Notes under the pieces: generated by a model
Told to the model about the DNA's origin: nothing
Databases searched by the model: none
Seen by the model: the letters and a program-made list of their open reading frames with translations, nothing else
Shown: positions 6,431 to 13,003 of the stretch, piece by piece
Layout: every line of letters starts with the position of its first letter
Numbering within the stretch: position 1 is the first letter of the stretch
From: a virus
Virus record (IMG/VR): IMGVR_UViG_3300042547_000369
Span: 1 to 25,215 of that record
Strand: one strand, 5' to 3'
Length of the DNA stretch: 25,215 nucleotides
Translations under genes and position numbers: made by a program

Positions 6431-6458
6431 TTGACAAATAGGCTAAATAACTTATAAT
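6431..6458 (+). promoter_or_regulatory. Consensus sigma70 promoter with a late-like box in its spacer
   Basis: TTGACA (6431-6436) and TATAAT (6453-6458), both perfect, 16 bases apart. CTAAATAA (6443-6450), resembling the late TATAAATA box, sits inside the spacer. It drives the small-gene train starting at 6482 and begins four bases after the tRNA. Confidence 0.88.
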
Positions 6459-6481
6459 TACTAAGTGTTTAGTGATTTAAT

Positions 6482-6655
6482 ATGAAAGTTCCAAATAGTT
6501 CTGAACTGATGCATCTGCGTCTTCAAGCTTGGTTAAGAGAACATAGTTGTGATGATATTGAATATCTTGGAATGAGAGAAGGTGAACACTACTATAGAAT
6601 CGCAGAACACGAAGTACCTGTATCATCTATAGAAGATTTGGAGCAAGTATCATGA
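6482..6655 (+). CDS. Unknown 57-residue protein, first gene after the strong promoter
   Basis: ATG 6482 lies 23 bases after the -10 box. The acidic product (MKVPNSSELMHLRLQAWLRE..., ending SIEDLEQVS) looks like a small alpha/beta protein. Not recognised. Its TGA overlaps the next ATG (ATGA). Being first behind a perfect early promoter suggests an early role in infection. Confidence 0.65.
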   Translation: MKVPNSSELMHLRLQAWLREHSCDDIEYLGMREGEHYYRIAEHEVPVSSIEDLEQVS

Positions 6656-6849
6656 CAGAACCGTATATTATATACGACGCTGAATCAAAAAAAGATAAAT
6701 GGAATCGTGGTTTGGATTTGTTTATTGAGAGTGTACACAAACCCGATCATGAGTTGAGACAAGCCGCACATGATCAGAGATGTTATCATGAACTCATGGA
6801 TGTAAGAGAAGTAATTCTAGAACATTTAAAGACTCTTCGTTGGCACTGA
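6652..6849 (+). CDS. Unknown 65-residue protein
   Basis: Coupled to the previous gene by an ATGA overlap. Helical and charged, with several His (HKPDHELRQAAHDQRCYHELM at about residues 29-49). The His/Cys content could bind metal but no known motif is evident. Not recognised. Confidence 0.65.
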   Translation: MTEPYIIYDAESKKDKWNRGLDLFIESVHKPDHELRQAAHDQRCYHELMDVREVILEHLKTLRWH

Positions 6850-6850
6850 A

Positions 6851-7093
6851 ATGGAAACTTACTATATTTGGTTTATTTTATTTGCAATAATAGGATATGC
6901 TATAGTAAGTGATAGGAATGTTTCAGATGCTTTTGTTTATATTTTTGATATAACAAAAAATAATATTATCAAACAAATATGGTGGTTAAAAAATAACCCT
7001 AGAAATCCTATCGTAAAGTATCTGATGTGGAGAAGATCTATGCGTATGGCAGAGGATCTCATGAAAGAATTTGAAAAGAAAACTGGGGATTGA
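6851..7093 (+). CDS. 80-residue inner-membrane protein
   Basis: Starts one base after the previous stop. A hydrophobic helix at about residues 4-20 (YYIWFILFAIIGYAIV) is followed by a mostly basic, Trp-containing cytoplasmic part (KQIWWLKNNPRN, WRRSMRM). The topology suggests an N-terminally anchored protein with a positively charged face at the membrane. Function unknown. Confidence 0.65.
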   Translation: METYYIWFILFAIIGYAIVSDRNVSDAFVYIFDITKNNIIKQIWWLKNNPRNPIVKYLMWRRSMRMAEDLMKEFEKKTGD

Positions 7094-7118
7094 TAAAACC
7101 AAATCCCTGTGGTAGAAT
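7090..7118 (+). promoter_or_regulatory. sigma70-type promoter
   Basis: TTGATA (7090-7095), 17-base spacer, TAGAAT (7113-7118). The -35 box overlaps the stop codon of the preceding gene. A ribosome-binding site (GAGGTG, 7133-7138) and ATG at 7149 follow, so the arrangement is complete and convincing. Confidence 0.8.
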
Positions 7119-7148
7119 GACTCCATACTATTGAGGTGACTTTTTAAA

Positions 7149-7406
7149 ATGATGGAACGAATCTTAAATCTTCGTAATGTTGCTCTGTTTGGACTTACAC
7201 TTCTCATTGGGGGATCTATTGGTTCTGCTGGTGGATCTTCTCGTGCTGTAAAAGATACTCTAATCCTCTGCAATCAGAAACCTCATGAGTGTAAATTTAA
7301 GTATGATATTCTAATGTATGAACAAGATGGTAGAGTTCCTTATACAGATCCTACCAGAGTAAAACCAAATCCCACTAAAATTAAAGCAGATCTAAGTGAC
7401 ACTTGA
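7149..7406 (+). CDS. 85-residue membrane-anchored or secreted small protein
   Basis: Its own promoter and a GAGGTG ribosome-binding site precede tandem ATG codons at 7149 and 7152. A glycine-rich hydrophobic segment at about residues 9-29 (NVALFGLTLLIGGSIGSAGG) could be a membrane anchor or signal sequence; two Cys (41 and 48) follow and could form a disulfide in the periplasm. The tail is Pro/Lys-rich. Not recognised. Confidence 0.7.
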   Translation: MMERILNLRNVALFGLTLLIGGSIGSAGGSSRAVKDTLILCNQKPHECKFKYDILMYEQDGRVPYTDPTRVKPNPTKIKADLSDT

Positions 7407-7411
7407 AAAAA

Positions 7412-7666
7412 ATGAAAGACCTCCGCAAACCTAAATTTTCTTATACGGAAATTCGTGAAGGACATTATGTAAAGTTTATTGGATGCACTAGAGAACAAGT
7501 CAATTGGGGAAATAATACCGATCCAGAAAATCTTCTTGTTCCTGGTGGAGTTTATTATGTACAACAAATGATTGTAAAGTCATCTCATACTAAATTGATT
7601 CTTCGTGGGGTAGAAGGTAAATTCAATAGTGTTTGTTTTGAATCATTAGGCAATGGCTCTTTCTGA
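7412..7666 (+). CDS. Unknown 84-residue protein
   Basis: I chose ATG 7412; a TTG at 7403 overlapping the previous stop (TTGA) would add three residues and cannot be excluded. The beta-rich product (GHYVKFIGCTREQVNW, GGVYYVQQMIV, TKLILRGVEGKF) looks like a small SH3-like or OB-like barrel. No family recognised. The last 14 bases overlap the next gene. Confidence 0.68.
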   Translation: MKDLRKPKFSYTEIREGHYVKFIGCTREQVNWGNNTDPENLLVPGGVYYVQQMIVKSSHTKLILRGVEGKFNSVCFESLGNGSF

Positions 7667-7847
7667 AAAGGCAAAAATTTATTACAATGTTTGGTGTTGT
7701 GCCTATCACCGTAGATTTAAAGCAAAACTCAAAGGTGATTGGGATCTTTACTGGAGAGAACACGAGACCTTACTTATGTGTCTTAAAATGAAAGATGCCA
7801 AGTGGACTAAATTTGATAGCGACAAAACTTATCCAACATGGGATTGA
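7653..7847 (+). CDS. Unknown 64-residue aromatic, basic protein
   Basis: Starts inside the previous gene. Rich in Trp, Tyr, Lys and Cys (YYNVWCCAYHRRFKAKLKG at about residues 10-28), probably three short helices. Not recognised. It could bind nucleic acid or a host protein judging by its charge, but that is a guess. Confidence 0.62.
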   Translation: MALSEKAKIYYNVWCCAYHRRFKAKLKGDWDLYWREHETLLMCLKMKDAKWTKFDSDKTYPTWD

Positions 7848-7858
7848 CCTTTAGGTAT

Positions 7859-8104
7859 ATGCAAAAACCAACATTCTGGAGAAACTGCCCTTCCTGCAAA
7901 TGCAATCTTGTAGATGCAGAAATCTCCGATCCACTTAAACACACTTGTGAACCTGGTGCATTTCATTCCAAACTTTTAGGTGGTCGTAATCCAGAAACAT
8001 GGAAGATGGAGTATTGGAAATGTCCAGAATGTAAGTCGGTGTTCCCTGCAGAGGATCGTCCAGTAATCCACACAATGTCCGATGCCTATTTGCCAAGTTC
8101 TTAA
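7859..8104 (+). CDS. 81-residue zinc-ribbon protein
   Basis: Two CxxC knuckles, CPSC at 10-13 and CPEC at 55-58, with additional Cys at 15 and 30, form a probable zinc ribbon. I chose ATG 7859 because AGG lies just upstream; ATG 7838, overlapping the previous gene by 10 bases, is the alternative. Zinc ribbons in small phage proteins often contact nucleic acid or RNA polymerase, but nothing specific is visible. Confidence 0.68.
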   Translation: MQKPTFWRNCPSCKCNLVDAEISDPLKHTCEPGAFHSKLLGGRNPETWKMEYWKCPECKSVFPAEDRPVIHTMSDAYLPSS

Positions 8105-8116
8105 GGAAATATTATT

Positions 8117-8260
8117 ATGAGATGCAAAGTTCAATTGTATGTTGCTGGTAAGGTCTTTGATGAGATCGTAGAAGCCAGAGATTATAAGGATGCGAGAGAA
8201 ACTGCTCTTGCACGAAATCCAAATGCAAAGGTAATCGGAGTCACTGCAGTATTCAAATGA
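8117..8260 (+). CDS. Unknown 47-residue protein
   Basis: A weak AAGGAA site at 8103-8108 precedes ATG 8117. The compact product has a beta-strand start (MRCKVQLYVAGKVFDEIVEA), a helix (YKDARETALARNP) and a final strand (KVIGVTAVF), a ferredoxin-like half-fold pattern. Not recognised. Its TGA overlaps the next start (ATGA). Confidence 0.66.
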   Translation: MRCKVQLYVAGKVFDEIVEARDYKDARETALARNPNAKVIGVTAVFK

Positions 8261-8547
8261 AAAACAAGAAACTCAAAGCACTGATACAAAAACCTCTGAG
8301 GTTTCATCATCAAGATATTCATGAAGAACTTGATGAACTCAAAAAACAACATCAAGTCAAGTCCAAGTGGTACTACATTTTCTGGGGTTTTATGGCAGTT
8401 GCTGTAGTTGGTGGTCAAATTTATGTTGGACTTGGTTATCGTCAAATGGCTGAAGCAACTAAATCAATGGCTATTTCTGTGACTTGTTCAGAACCTTATA
8501 CTCCACCTTTATCCAAAAGACTCAATAAAGAAAAGGAATTTGAGTGA
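8257..8547 (+). CDS. 96-residue single-span membrane protein
   Basis: A basic, helical N-terminus (KNKKLKALIQKPLRF, then EELDELKKQH) precedes one hydrophobic helix at about residues 38-60, followed by a polar C-terminus with a Cys at 77. Probably cytoplasmic at the N-terminus by the positive-inside rule. Function unknown. Confidence 0.68.
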   Translation: MKNKKLKALIQKPLRFHHQDIHEELDELKKQHQVKSKWYYIFWGFMAVAVVGGQIYVGLGYRQMAEATKSMAISVTCSEPYTPPLSKRLNKEKEFE

Positions 8548-8741
8548 TGAAAACTCAGTACGATTTACTTCAAGATGAAAATCATTATGGTTGGGTCGTA
8601 GATAAAAGATACGATTGGATCAACATGTTGACCAAGATGAAACAGAATAAACCTCAAAGGTTTGAAGAGTTTAAGTATTCAAATGCGACGATTTATTTCC
8701 ATATAGATAGATTGAACCAGGAGCAAAACACCTACGACTAA
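8547..8741 (+). CDS. Unknown 64-residue protein
   Basis: ATG 8547 shares a base with the previous stop (TGATG); an upstream GTG at 8544 is less likely. Charged and Tyr/Asn-rich (NHYGWVVDKRYDWINMLTKM), no recognised motif. Its TAA overlaps the following ATG by one base. Confidence 0.65.
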   Translation: MKTQYDLLQDENHYGWVVDKRYDWINMLTKMKQNKPQRFEEFKYSNATIYFHIDRLNQEQNTYD

Positions 8742-9214
8742 TGAGCGAAGTAACTTTTAAGAAACACAGAGTATTCCGTGAGACTGAAGCAGTTGTCTTC
8801 TACGATATCTCTGTAGATGGTTCTAATGCACAAGATCTTGTGTGTCACACTGGACCTGCTATTTCTCCACCTGATGATATTGTAGGAGCAAAGCAGTTTT
8901 ACATTCACTATCATCAGATTGATCACAATCGTGTGTTGTCTGGTCTCCGCACTTTTGAACTGGTAAATCCCGAATGGAGATACCCATATCACATCGTTCA
9001 TCTGAATCGTAGTTCTGGTGCTCTGGTGATTCCTAAGATGACCTTCCATCGTTCATACTCAGGTGCTGATGGGTCTATTGTCATCAACCAAGCAATCCGC
9101 GATGAAGAGTTTGATCCAGAGACAGAGTTTGTACCAGTATCTGCAGCAAAGAACCCCGATCTATATCACATTCTTGCACACGAAAAACCAGTCATTCATA
9201 CACTTGGAGAATAA
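8741..9214 (+). CDS. Cupin-like protein, 157 residues
   Basis: Starts at a TAATG junction. The protein is beta-rich, with a His cluster FYIHYHQIDHNRVLSG (H56, H58, H62) and a later MTFHRSYSG (H103). This resembles the two metal-binding motifs of a cupin barrel, where His residues hold one metal ion. Cupins include isomerases, epimerases and dioxygenases, and this one cannot be assigned to a subfamily. It is the largest gene in the small-gene train. The cupin call is tentative; the coding call is firm. Confidence 0.7.
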   Translation: MSEVTFKKHRVFRETEAVVFYDISVDGSNAQDLVCHTGPAISPPDDIVGAKQFYIHYHQIDHNRVLSGLRTFELVNPEWRYPYHIVHLNRSSGALVIPKMTFHRSYSGADGSIVINQAIRDEEFDPETEFVPVSAAKNPDLYHILAHEKPVIHTLGE

Positions 9215-9375
9215 TGAACTTTACCCCTGAACAATACCGATTGATTTACACCGCAGTTCGTCGGTATCAAATTGAAAAAACCCTACACGATGGTAAGGAG
9301 TACAACGAATGTTCCGAGGTACTTGACGAACTCTTTGATCTGGTCTATACTCAGAGACAAGAACAACCCACCTGA
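9214..9375 (+). CDS. Unknown 53-residue protein
   Basis: Starts at a TAATG junction with the cupin-like gene. Reads MNFTPEQYRLIYTAVRRYQI..., a helical protein with an acidic second helix (SEVLDELFDLVY) and polar tail. The two amphipathic helices suggest a protein-protein contact. Not recognised. Confidence 0.65.
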   Translation: MNFTPEQYRLIYTAVRRYQIEKTLHDGKEYNECSEVLDELFDLVYTQRQEQPT

Positions 9376-9377
9376 TC

Positions 9378-9554
9378 ATGGTTATTTCCACAACTGAAAA
9401 GTTTCCTCATTCCTCTTTTCCTTTTCGTCTTGACTTGACTGAGGGAAAGGATAAACGAGTATGTTGGTTTGAGTGTCAAGCTCATGTAGATAAGTTTATC
9501 AAACAACATAAACTTAAAAAGAAAGATTATACTTTGACAATTAAAGATGACTGA
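9378..9554 (+). CDS. Unknown 58-residue protein
   Basis: Begins two bases after the previous stop. Contains PFRLDLTEGKDKRVCWFECQ and a basic helix ending in a beta strand (YTLTIKDD). Two Cys (29 and 33) are close together. Not recognised. It overlaps the next gene by eight bases. Confidence 0.65.
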   Translation: MVISTTEKFPHSSFPFRLDLTEGKDKRVCWFECQAHVDKFIKQHKLKKKDYTLTIKDD

Positions 9555-9768
9555 ACTTACATTAATCACTCTTTTGAACTTTGTTGCCACAGATTTTTGT
9601 TCCTCTAAAGTTAGAGGTATGGATACTTTGAAGTCAGTACTAGTTGCTTACTCAAAAGCAAATGATAAGTTCGGTGGTGCAAATGTTCGTAGAGTAGTTT
9701 TAAATTCCCCTGGACTTGAAGCTGCAGCAATTGCAATTGCTGTAAGTAAGTGCCCAGGTCAACTTTGA
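9547..9768 (+). CDS. Unknown 73-residue protein
   Basis: Starts inside the previous gene (ATGACTGA). Helical, with an Ala/Ile-rich C-terminal segment (PGLEAAAIAIAVSKCPGQL) that is hydrophobic but too short and polar at the ends to be a clear membrane span. Not recognised. Its end contains the GAGG ribosome-binding site of the next gene. Confidence 0.65.
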   Translation: MTELTLITLLNFVATDFCSSKVRGMDTLKSVLVAYSKANDKFGGANVRRVVLNSPGLEAAAIAIAVSKCPGQL

Positions 9769-9776
9769 GGATAGAC

Positions 9777-9989
9777 ATGCAAGAATTTGAATGGATTGAC
9801 GATTGTTTCCGAGTAGAAGAAAAGAAGTGGGGGACTTGGACTTCCTATGATAAGGAAGATAAAGAACTTATTACTTCTCTTCAGAAAGAACTCTGTATTT
9901 CTGCGACTCGTTGGTATCTAAAAAACAAACAAGAAGGCTTTGCCGAAAACAGTGTTAAATATGATGGTGTGGTAGGAGGCAAACTCTGA
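9777..9989 (+). CDS. Unknown 70-residue protein
   Basis: ATG 9777 is set by GAGG at 9767-9770, six bases upstream; an in-frame GTG at 9750 has no such site. Acidic with several Trp (EFEWIDDCFRVEEKKWGTW), then a helix ending GFAENSVKYDG. Not recognised. Its TGA overlaps the next ATG by one base. Confidence 0.66.
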   Translation: MQEFEWIDDCFRVEEKKWGTWTSYDKEDKELITSLQKELCISATRWYLKNKQEGFAENSVKYDGVVGGKL

Positions 9990-10219
9990 TGTACGAACCC
10001 CAAATCAACGATTATGTTAGGTGGACAAAAGGAGTTGAGGGGTGGGTTTATTTCAAAGATAATGAATACATTACAATTGAAATTAGTGTAAAACCAAAGA
10101 ACAAAGAAAATTATCAAGCTTGTTCAATTCATCGTAATGATCGTTTGATGGTGTTGTGTTACCATAGTCAATGGAAAGAGTTGGTACACATTAAATCAAG
10201 AGAATCAATTTATGAATAA
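9989..10219 (+). CDS. Unknown 76-residue protein with SH3-like pattern
   Basis: Starts at a TGATG junction. Beta-rich order (DYVRWTKGVEGWVYFKD, YITIEISVKP, LMVLCYHSQWKELVHI) is typical of small SH3-type barrels. The last of the tightly packed small genes; a 33-base spacer follows. Confidence 0.65.
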   Translation: MYEPQINDYVRWTKGVEGWVYFKDNEYITIEISVKPKNKENYQACSIHRNDRLMVLCYHSQWKELVHIKSRESIYE

Positions 10220-10252
10220 AATTTTTATTGTTAAATGTAAAGAATAGTAATT

Positions 10253-10855
10253 ATGATTAAAGTAATAGATGATGCAATCCCAAAAAGGTATCAAACTGAA
10301 ATTATAGAAAAATTATTTCGACCGGCCTTTAAATGGGGGTATAGTCCTACAATTGTTAATCATAAAACTGGGGAAGGATTTGCCTATGGGTTTTGCAATC
10401 CACTAGGAAATTATAGTCAAGGTATAGTTGATTCTGAAAATTTCCATTTTTTACTTCCTTTAATTTATTGCATATCAGAAAAATCCGGAGTTGATTTTGA
10501 ATCAATTTTAGCTGCTAGATCATTCTTACAAGTTCCAAGTAATTATGAAGAAAAATATGGACATTTTCATGTAGATTTTACTTTCCCTCATTTAGTATTT
10601 TTGTACTATGTAAATGACTCTGATGGAGATACGGTAATTTCCAAGAAAAAATATGACTATGTTACTTCAACTTTGGAGGAAATTGATGAATCATTAATTC
10701 TTGAAAGGGTAACTCCAAAACAAGGTAGAGTTGTAATTTTTGATGGTATGTATTATCATGCTGGCGGTATTCCTAAAAATAATCCTAGGTGTGTTATTAA
10801 TTTTGATTTGTCAGTTAGTAAAAATATGAACTTCGTTAATTATCTACAAGGCTAA
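10253..10855 (+). CDS. 2OG-Fe(II) oxygenase, prolyl-hydroxylase-like
   Basis: 200 residues with the iron triad H106-x-D108 (HFHVDF), distal H169 (MYYHAGG) and R179 ten residues later for 2-oxoglutarate; the segment VTPKQGRVVIFDG before the distal His is the usual hydroxylase strand. Related enzymes hydroxylate protein prolines, other side chains or small molecules, releasing CO2 and succinate. It is far more AT-rich than psbA. It precedes the membrane pair and the adenylating enzyme, and could belong to the same pathway, but spacers and the lack of an obvious promoter leave that open. Confidence 0.82.
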   Translation: MIKVIDDAIPKRYQTEIIEKLFRPAFKWGYSPTIVNHKTGEGFAYGFCNPLGNYSQGIVDSENFHFLLPLIYCISEKSGVDFESILAARSFLQVPSNYEEKYGHFHVDFTFPHLVFLYYVNDSDGDTVISKKKYDYVTSTLEEIDESLILERVTPKQGRVVIFDGMYYHAGGIPKNNPRCVINFDLSVSKNMNFVNYLQG

Positions 10856-10862
10856 AAATATT

Positions 10863-11072
10863 ATGTGGAGGCTCTGGTCAAAAGCTCTAGGCGAAAAGGC
10901 TCATAAAAAAGATCACATTGCAGATCAAATTGCAATTATTCGTACAATTATTTTTTCAACTTATTTAATTACTAATTGTTTTATCGTGGCTGGGGTCATA
11001 CGACACTGGAATGACACCGCTCCAGTAATTTATATTGAGATTAAAGATGGATCACCACTCCCCGAAGCCTGA
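10863..11072 (+). CDS. 69-residue single-span membrane protein
   Basis: A basic N-terminus (WRLWSKALGEKAHKKDH) precedes one hydrophobic helix at about residues 25-46, and a short C-terminal part ends SPLPEA. By the positive-inside rule the C-terminus faces the periplasm. It overlaps the next membrane protein by 26 bases. The overlapping pair recalls phage lysis or membrane-complex gene pairs, but no lipobox or holin signature is present. Confidence 0.7.
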   Translation: MWRLWSKALGEKAHKKDHIADQIAIIRTIIFSTYLITNCFIVAGVIRHWNDTAPVIYIEIKDGSPLPEA

Positions 11073-11199
11073 TACTAGAATACCACTTATAATAACCTTG
11101 GTCGTCTTGTTTTTACTTGACTTGGTTATTATAGGTGGTATCCTATATAAAGGACACGCAAATTTTGCGGCATTAATTAAAAACTTGCACAATGGCTAA
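11047..11199 (+). CDS. 50-residue single-span membrane protein nested with its neighbour
   Basis: ATG 11047 lies inside the end of the 69-residue membrane protein in another frame, and its end overlaps the adenylating enzyme by eight bases. Polar N-terminus (MDHHSPKPDT), one hydrophobic helix at about residues 12-34 (IPLIITLVVLFLLDLVIIGG), then a short basic tail. The double overlap supports it as real. Function unknown. Confidence 0.68.
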   Translation: MDHHSPKPDTRIPLIITLVVLFLLDLVIIGGILYKGHANFAALIKNLHNG

Positions 11200-12697
11200 A
11201 GTAATTGATAGGAATATTATTAATAAAAATATAATATTTTATGACATTACCGAAAAAGGTAAACTTATAAATTATACCTATCAAGAATTTGAAGAATTAG
11301 TAGATAGAATTAAAAATTATTTCCTCTCCAATTATGAAATAAAGTCTGGGGGAACTGTTCTTATTGGTTATTACGGCACTTGTTTGAAAAAAGTAGCAAG
11401 TGTTTTTGCTTGTTTAGAACTAGGACTTTCAATTTCAATTATTGATTATAATATTACTATAATTTCTCCAGAGTCTGCTACTAAAACTCAATTACTATCT
11501 CCAATAGATTATTTTATTTGTGAGGATGATAAATTCCCAAAAGAGAATCCTAGAAGTAAATATGCAATACTTATAAAACATTGTTTGAATACGATTTATT
11601 CTACAGATATTGAAAGACATCAGTACAATGAAGATCTGAATTGTGAAGTAGAGATTGATCCAAAATCAATTGCAATGAGATGCACTTCAAGTGGTACTAC
11701 AGGAACTCCAAAAATTATAGAACATAGTCATGAATTCTTATTTGATTTATGTCAAAGAAATTCTAAGATGTTCTATGGAAATGTTGTGAATGAAAAGTGT
11801 TTGGGTCATGGTAGTGGGCCCGCAACTTATTTCATTCCAACATTGATGTCTAAAGATGTTAAAAATGTATACAATTATTGGGGAGAAGGTTCAGAATTTA
11901 ACGATGAAAAATATTTCATGAGGAATGAAAATATTTTTGATCACATTATGATTGCATATACTCATGATATTGATGGTTATCTGAACAATATTAATGAGAA
12001 TAATCCTCCATCTAGAACTACAATTTACACATTATCCACGATAAAGAAAGAGTGGATACCTTATGTTAGAGAAAATAAGATAAAAGATATTGTGAGTATC
12101 TTTGGTAGTTCTGAAACCAGTGGTCCAGTATTTTTAAATTATGCAAGTGATAAAAACTTTGCTCAGAATAAATTCACTTTGATGGATGACTACTACAAGG
12201 TTTCTTTTACTGAAAAGAATCTTTTAGAAGTGGATGTCCCTACTTATAACTACAAAATTTGTACAAACGACGAGTTCTTAATTAGTTCTGATGAGTTTTA
12301 TCATAATGGTAGATCGGACTTAATAAGAATCAATGGATACAATGTGGATGTAAAAAGTCATAATAAGATATTAGAAGTTCTTAACCCATATCTAGATGCT
12401 AAATTTGTATATGATCCTGCAGTAAATGAAATATACTTGGCTATATGGAAAACTACTTTGGATGTGGATACTTTAGTTGAAAAGATCAATACCAAAATAG
12501 GAACTATATACTGGGGACATCATATTAGTAAGTACGAAGTTTTAGATTCTAATTTATTTTTTACTGGAATCAAACTGGACAATCAATTATTGAGAGATTA
12601 TTTTAGATCTAGAGTTGAAACAAAGTCCAGTACATCAGATTTTATCTTAGAACATAAAGAGGAATACTTAAAGATATTTGAAGGATTGGAGTTTTAA
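11192..12697 (+). CDS. ANL-superfamily adenylate-forming enzyme (acyl-CoA synthetase / adenylation domain)
   Basis: 501 residues, normal for the ANL superfamily. The phosphate-binding signature TSSGTTGTPK is at 165-174, the A5 motif FGSSET at 304-309, and the A7/A8 hinge GRSDLIRINGYNV at 373-385. K461 in GIKLDNQLLRDYF is placed like the catalytic C-terminal Lys. Such enzymes activate a carboxylic acid with ATP to an acyl-adenylate and pass it to CoA, a carrier protein or an amine. The substrate is unknown and no carrier-protein gene with a phosphopantetheine Ser motif is seen nearby. It is strongly AT-rich, unlike psbA, and unusual cargo for a phage. It leads into the DUF6356-like and radical SAM genes. 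Confidence 0.85.
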   Translation: MAKVIDRNIINKNIIFYDITEKGKLINYTYQEFEELVDRIKNYFLSNYEIKSGGTVLIGYYGTCLKKVASVFACLELGLSISIIDYNITIISPESATKTQLLSPIDYFICEDDKFPKENPRSKYAILIKHCLNTIYSTDIERHQYNEDLNCEVEIDPKSIAMRCTSSGTTGTPKIIEHSHEFLFDLCQRNSKMFYGNVVNEKCLGHGSGPATYFIPTLMSKDVKNVYNYWGEGSEFNDEKYFMRNENIFDHIMIAYTHDIDGYLNNINENNPPSRTTIYTLSTIKKEWIPYVRENKIKDIVSIFGSSETSGPVFLNYASDKNFAQNKFTLMDDYYKVSFTEKNLLEVDVPTYNYKICTNDEFLISSDEFYHNGRSDLIRINGYNVDVKSHNKILEVLNPYLDAKFVYDPAVNEIYLAIWKTTLDVDTLVEKINTKIGTIYWGHHISKYEVLDSNLFFTGIKLDNQLLRDYFRSRVETKSSTSDFILEHKEEYLKIFEGLEF

Positions 12698-12698
12698 A

Positions 12699-12968
12699 AT
12701 GTCTAGGTTAAAGTTGTTAAAAGAAAGTTCCAAGCATTTGGAAGCGAGTCAAGAAACTTATGTAAGTCATCTATTCTGGGCTACTTATGCTGGAGCTAAA
12801 ATGATTGTTGTGGGGGTTTCAAGTATTATTCATGGAATAATTCCAGCATTTTTTCAAGGAACTGCAGCTAAAACAATTATTAATTTTTATCATGAGAGGC
12901 TAGTTGATCACCCAAATAGAGAATACACAGATTACATATCTCAGAAAATCATGGACAAAGGGTGTTAA
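12699..12968 (+). CDS. DUF6356-like membrane-associated protein
   Basis: ATG 12699 starts one base after the previous stop; an in-frame ATG at 12678 is less likely. The 89-residue protein has a polar N-terminus, SHLFWATYAGAKMIVVG, then VSSIIHGIIPAFF and a C-terminal KTIINFYHERL. The order H-x-x-WA ... HGIIPxFF ... T/S-x-TI matches the pattern I associate with DUF6356, small proteins of unknown function with one or two hydrophobic helices. The family name is from memory of that pattern. Its position between an adenylating enzyme and two radical SAM genes may mean a membrane-bound step, which is inference. Confidence 0.68.
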   Translation: MSRLKLLKESSKHLEASQETYVSHLFWATYAGAKMIVVGVSSIIHGIIPAFFQGTAAKTIINFYHERLVDHPNREYTDYISQKIMDKGC

Positions 12969-12980
12969 AAGACTTATAAT
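12952..12980 (+). promoter_or_regulatory. sigma70-type promoter of the radical SAM pair
   Basis: TGGACA (12952-12957; one mismatch) and TATAAT (12975-12980), 17 bases apart. The -35 box lies in the end of the DUF6356-like gene. The start codon of the first radical SAM gene follows at 13004, giving a very short leader of about 17 bases. Confidence 0.75.
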
Positions 12981-13003
12981 TAATAATACTATTGGCAAGC
13001 TAT

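Noticed and set aside
10214-10250. Very short open frame starting ATGAATAAAATT after the small-gene train
   Set aside because: Only 11 codons, no ribosome-binding site, no sign of conservation; treated as spacer.
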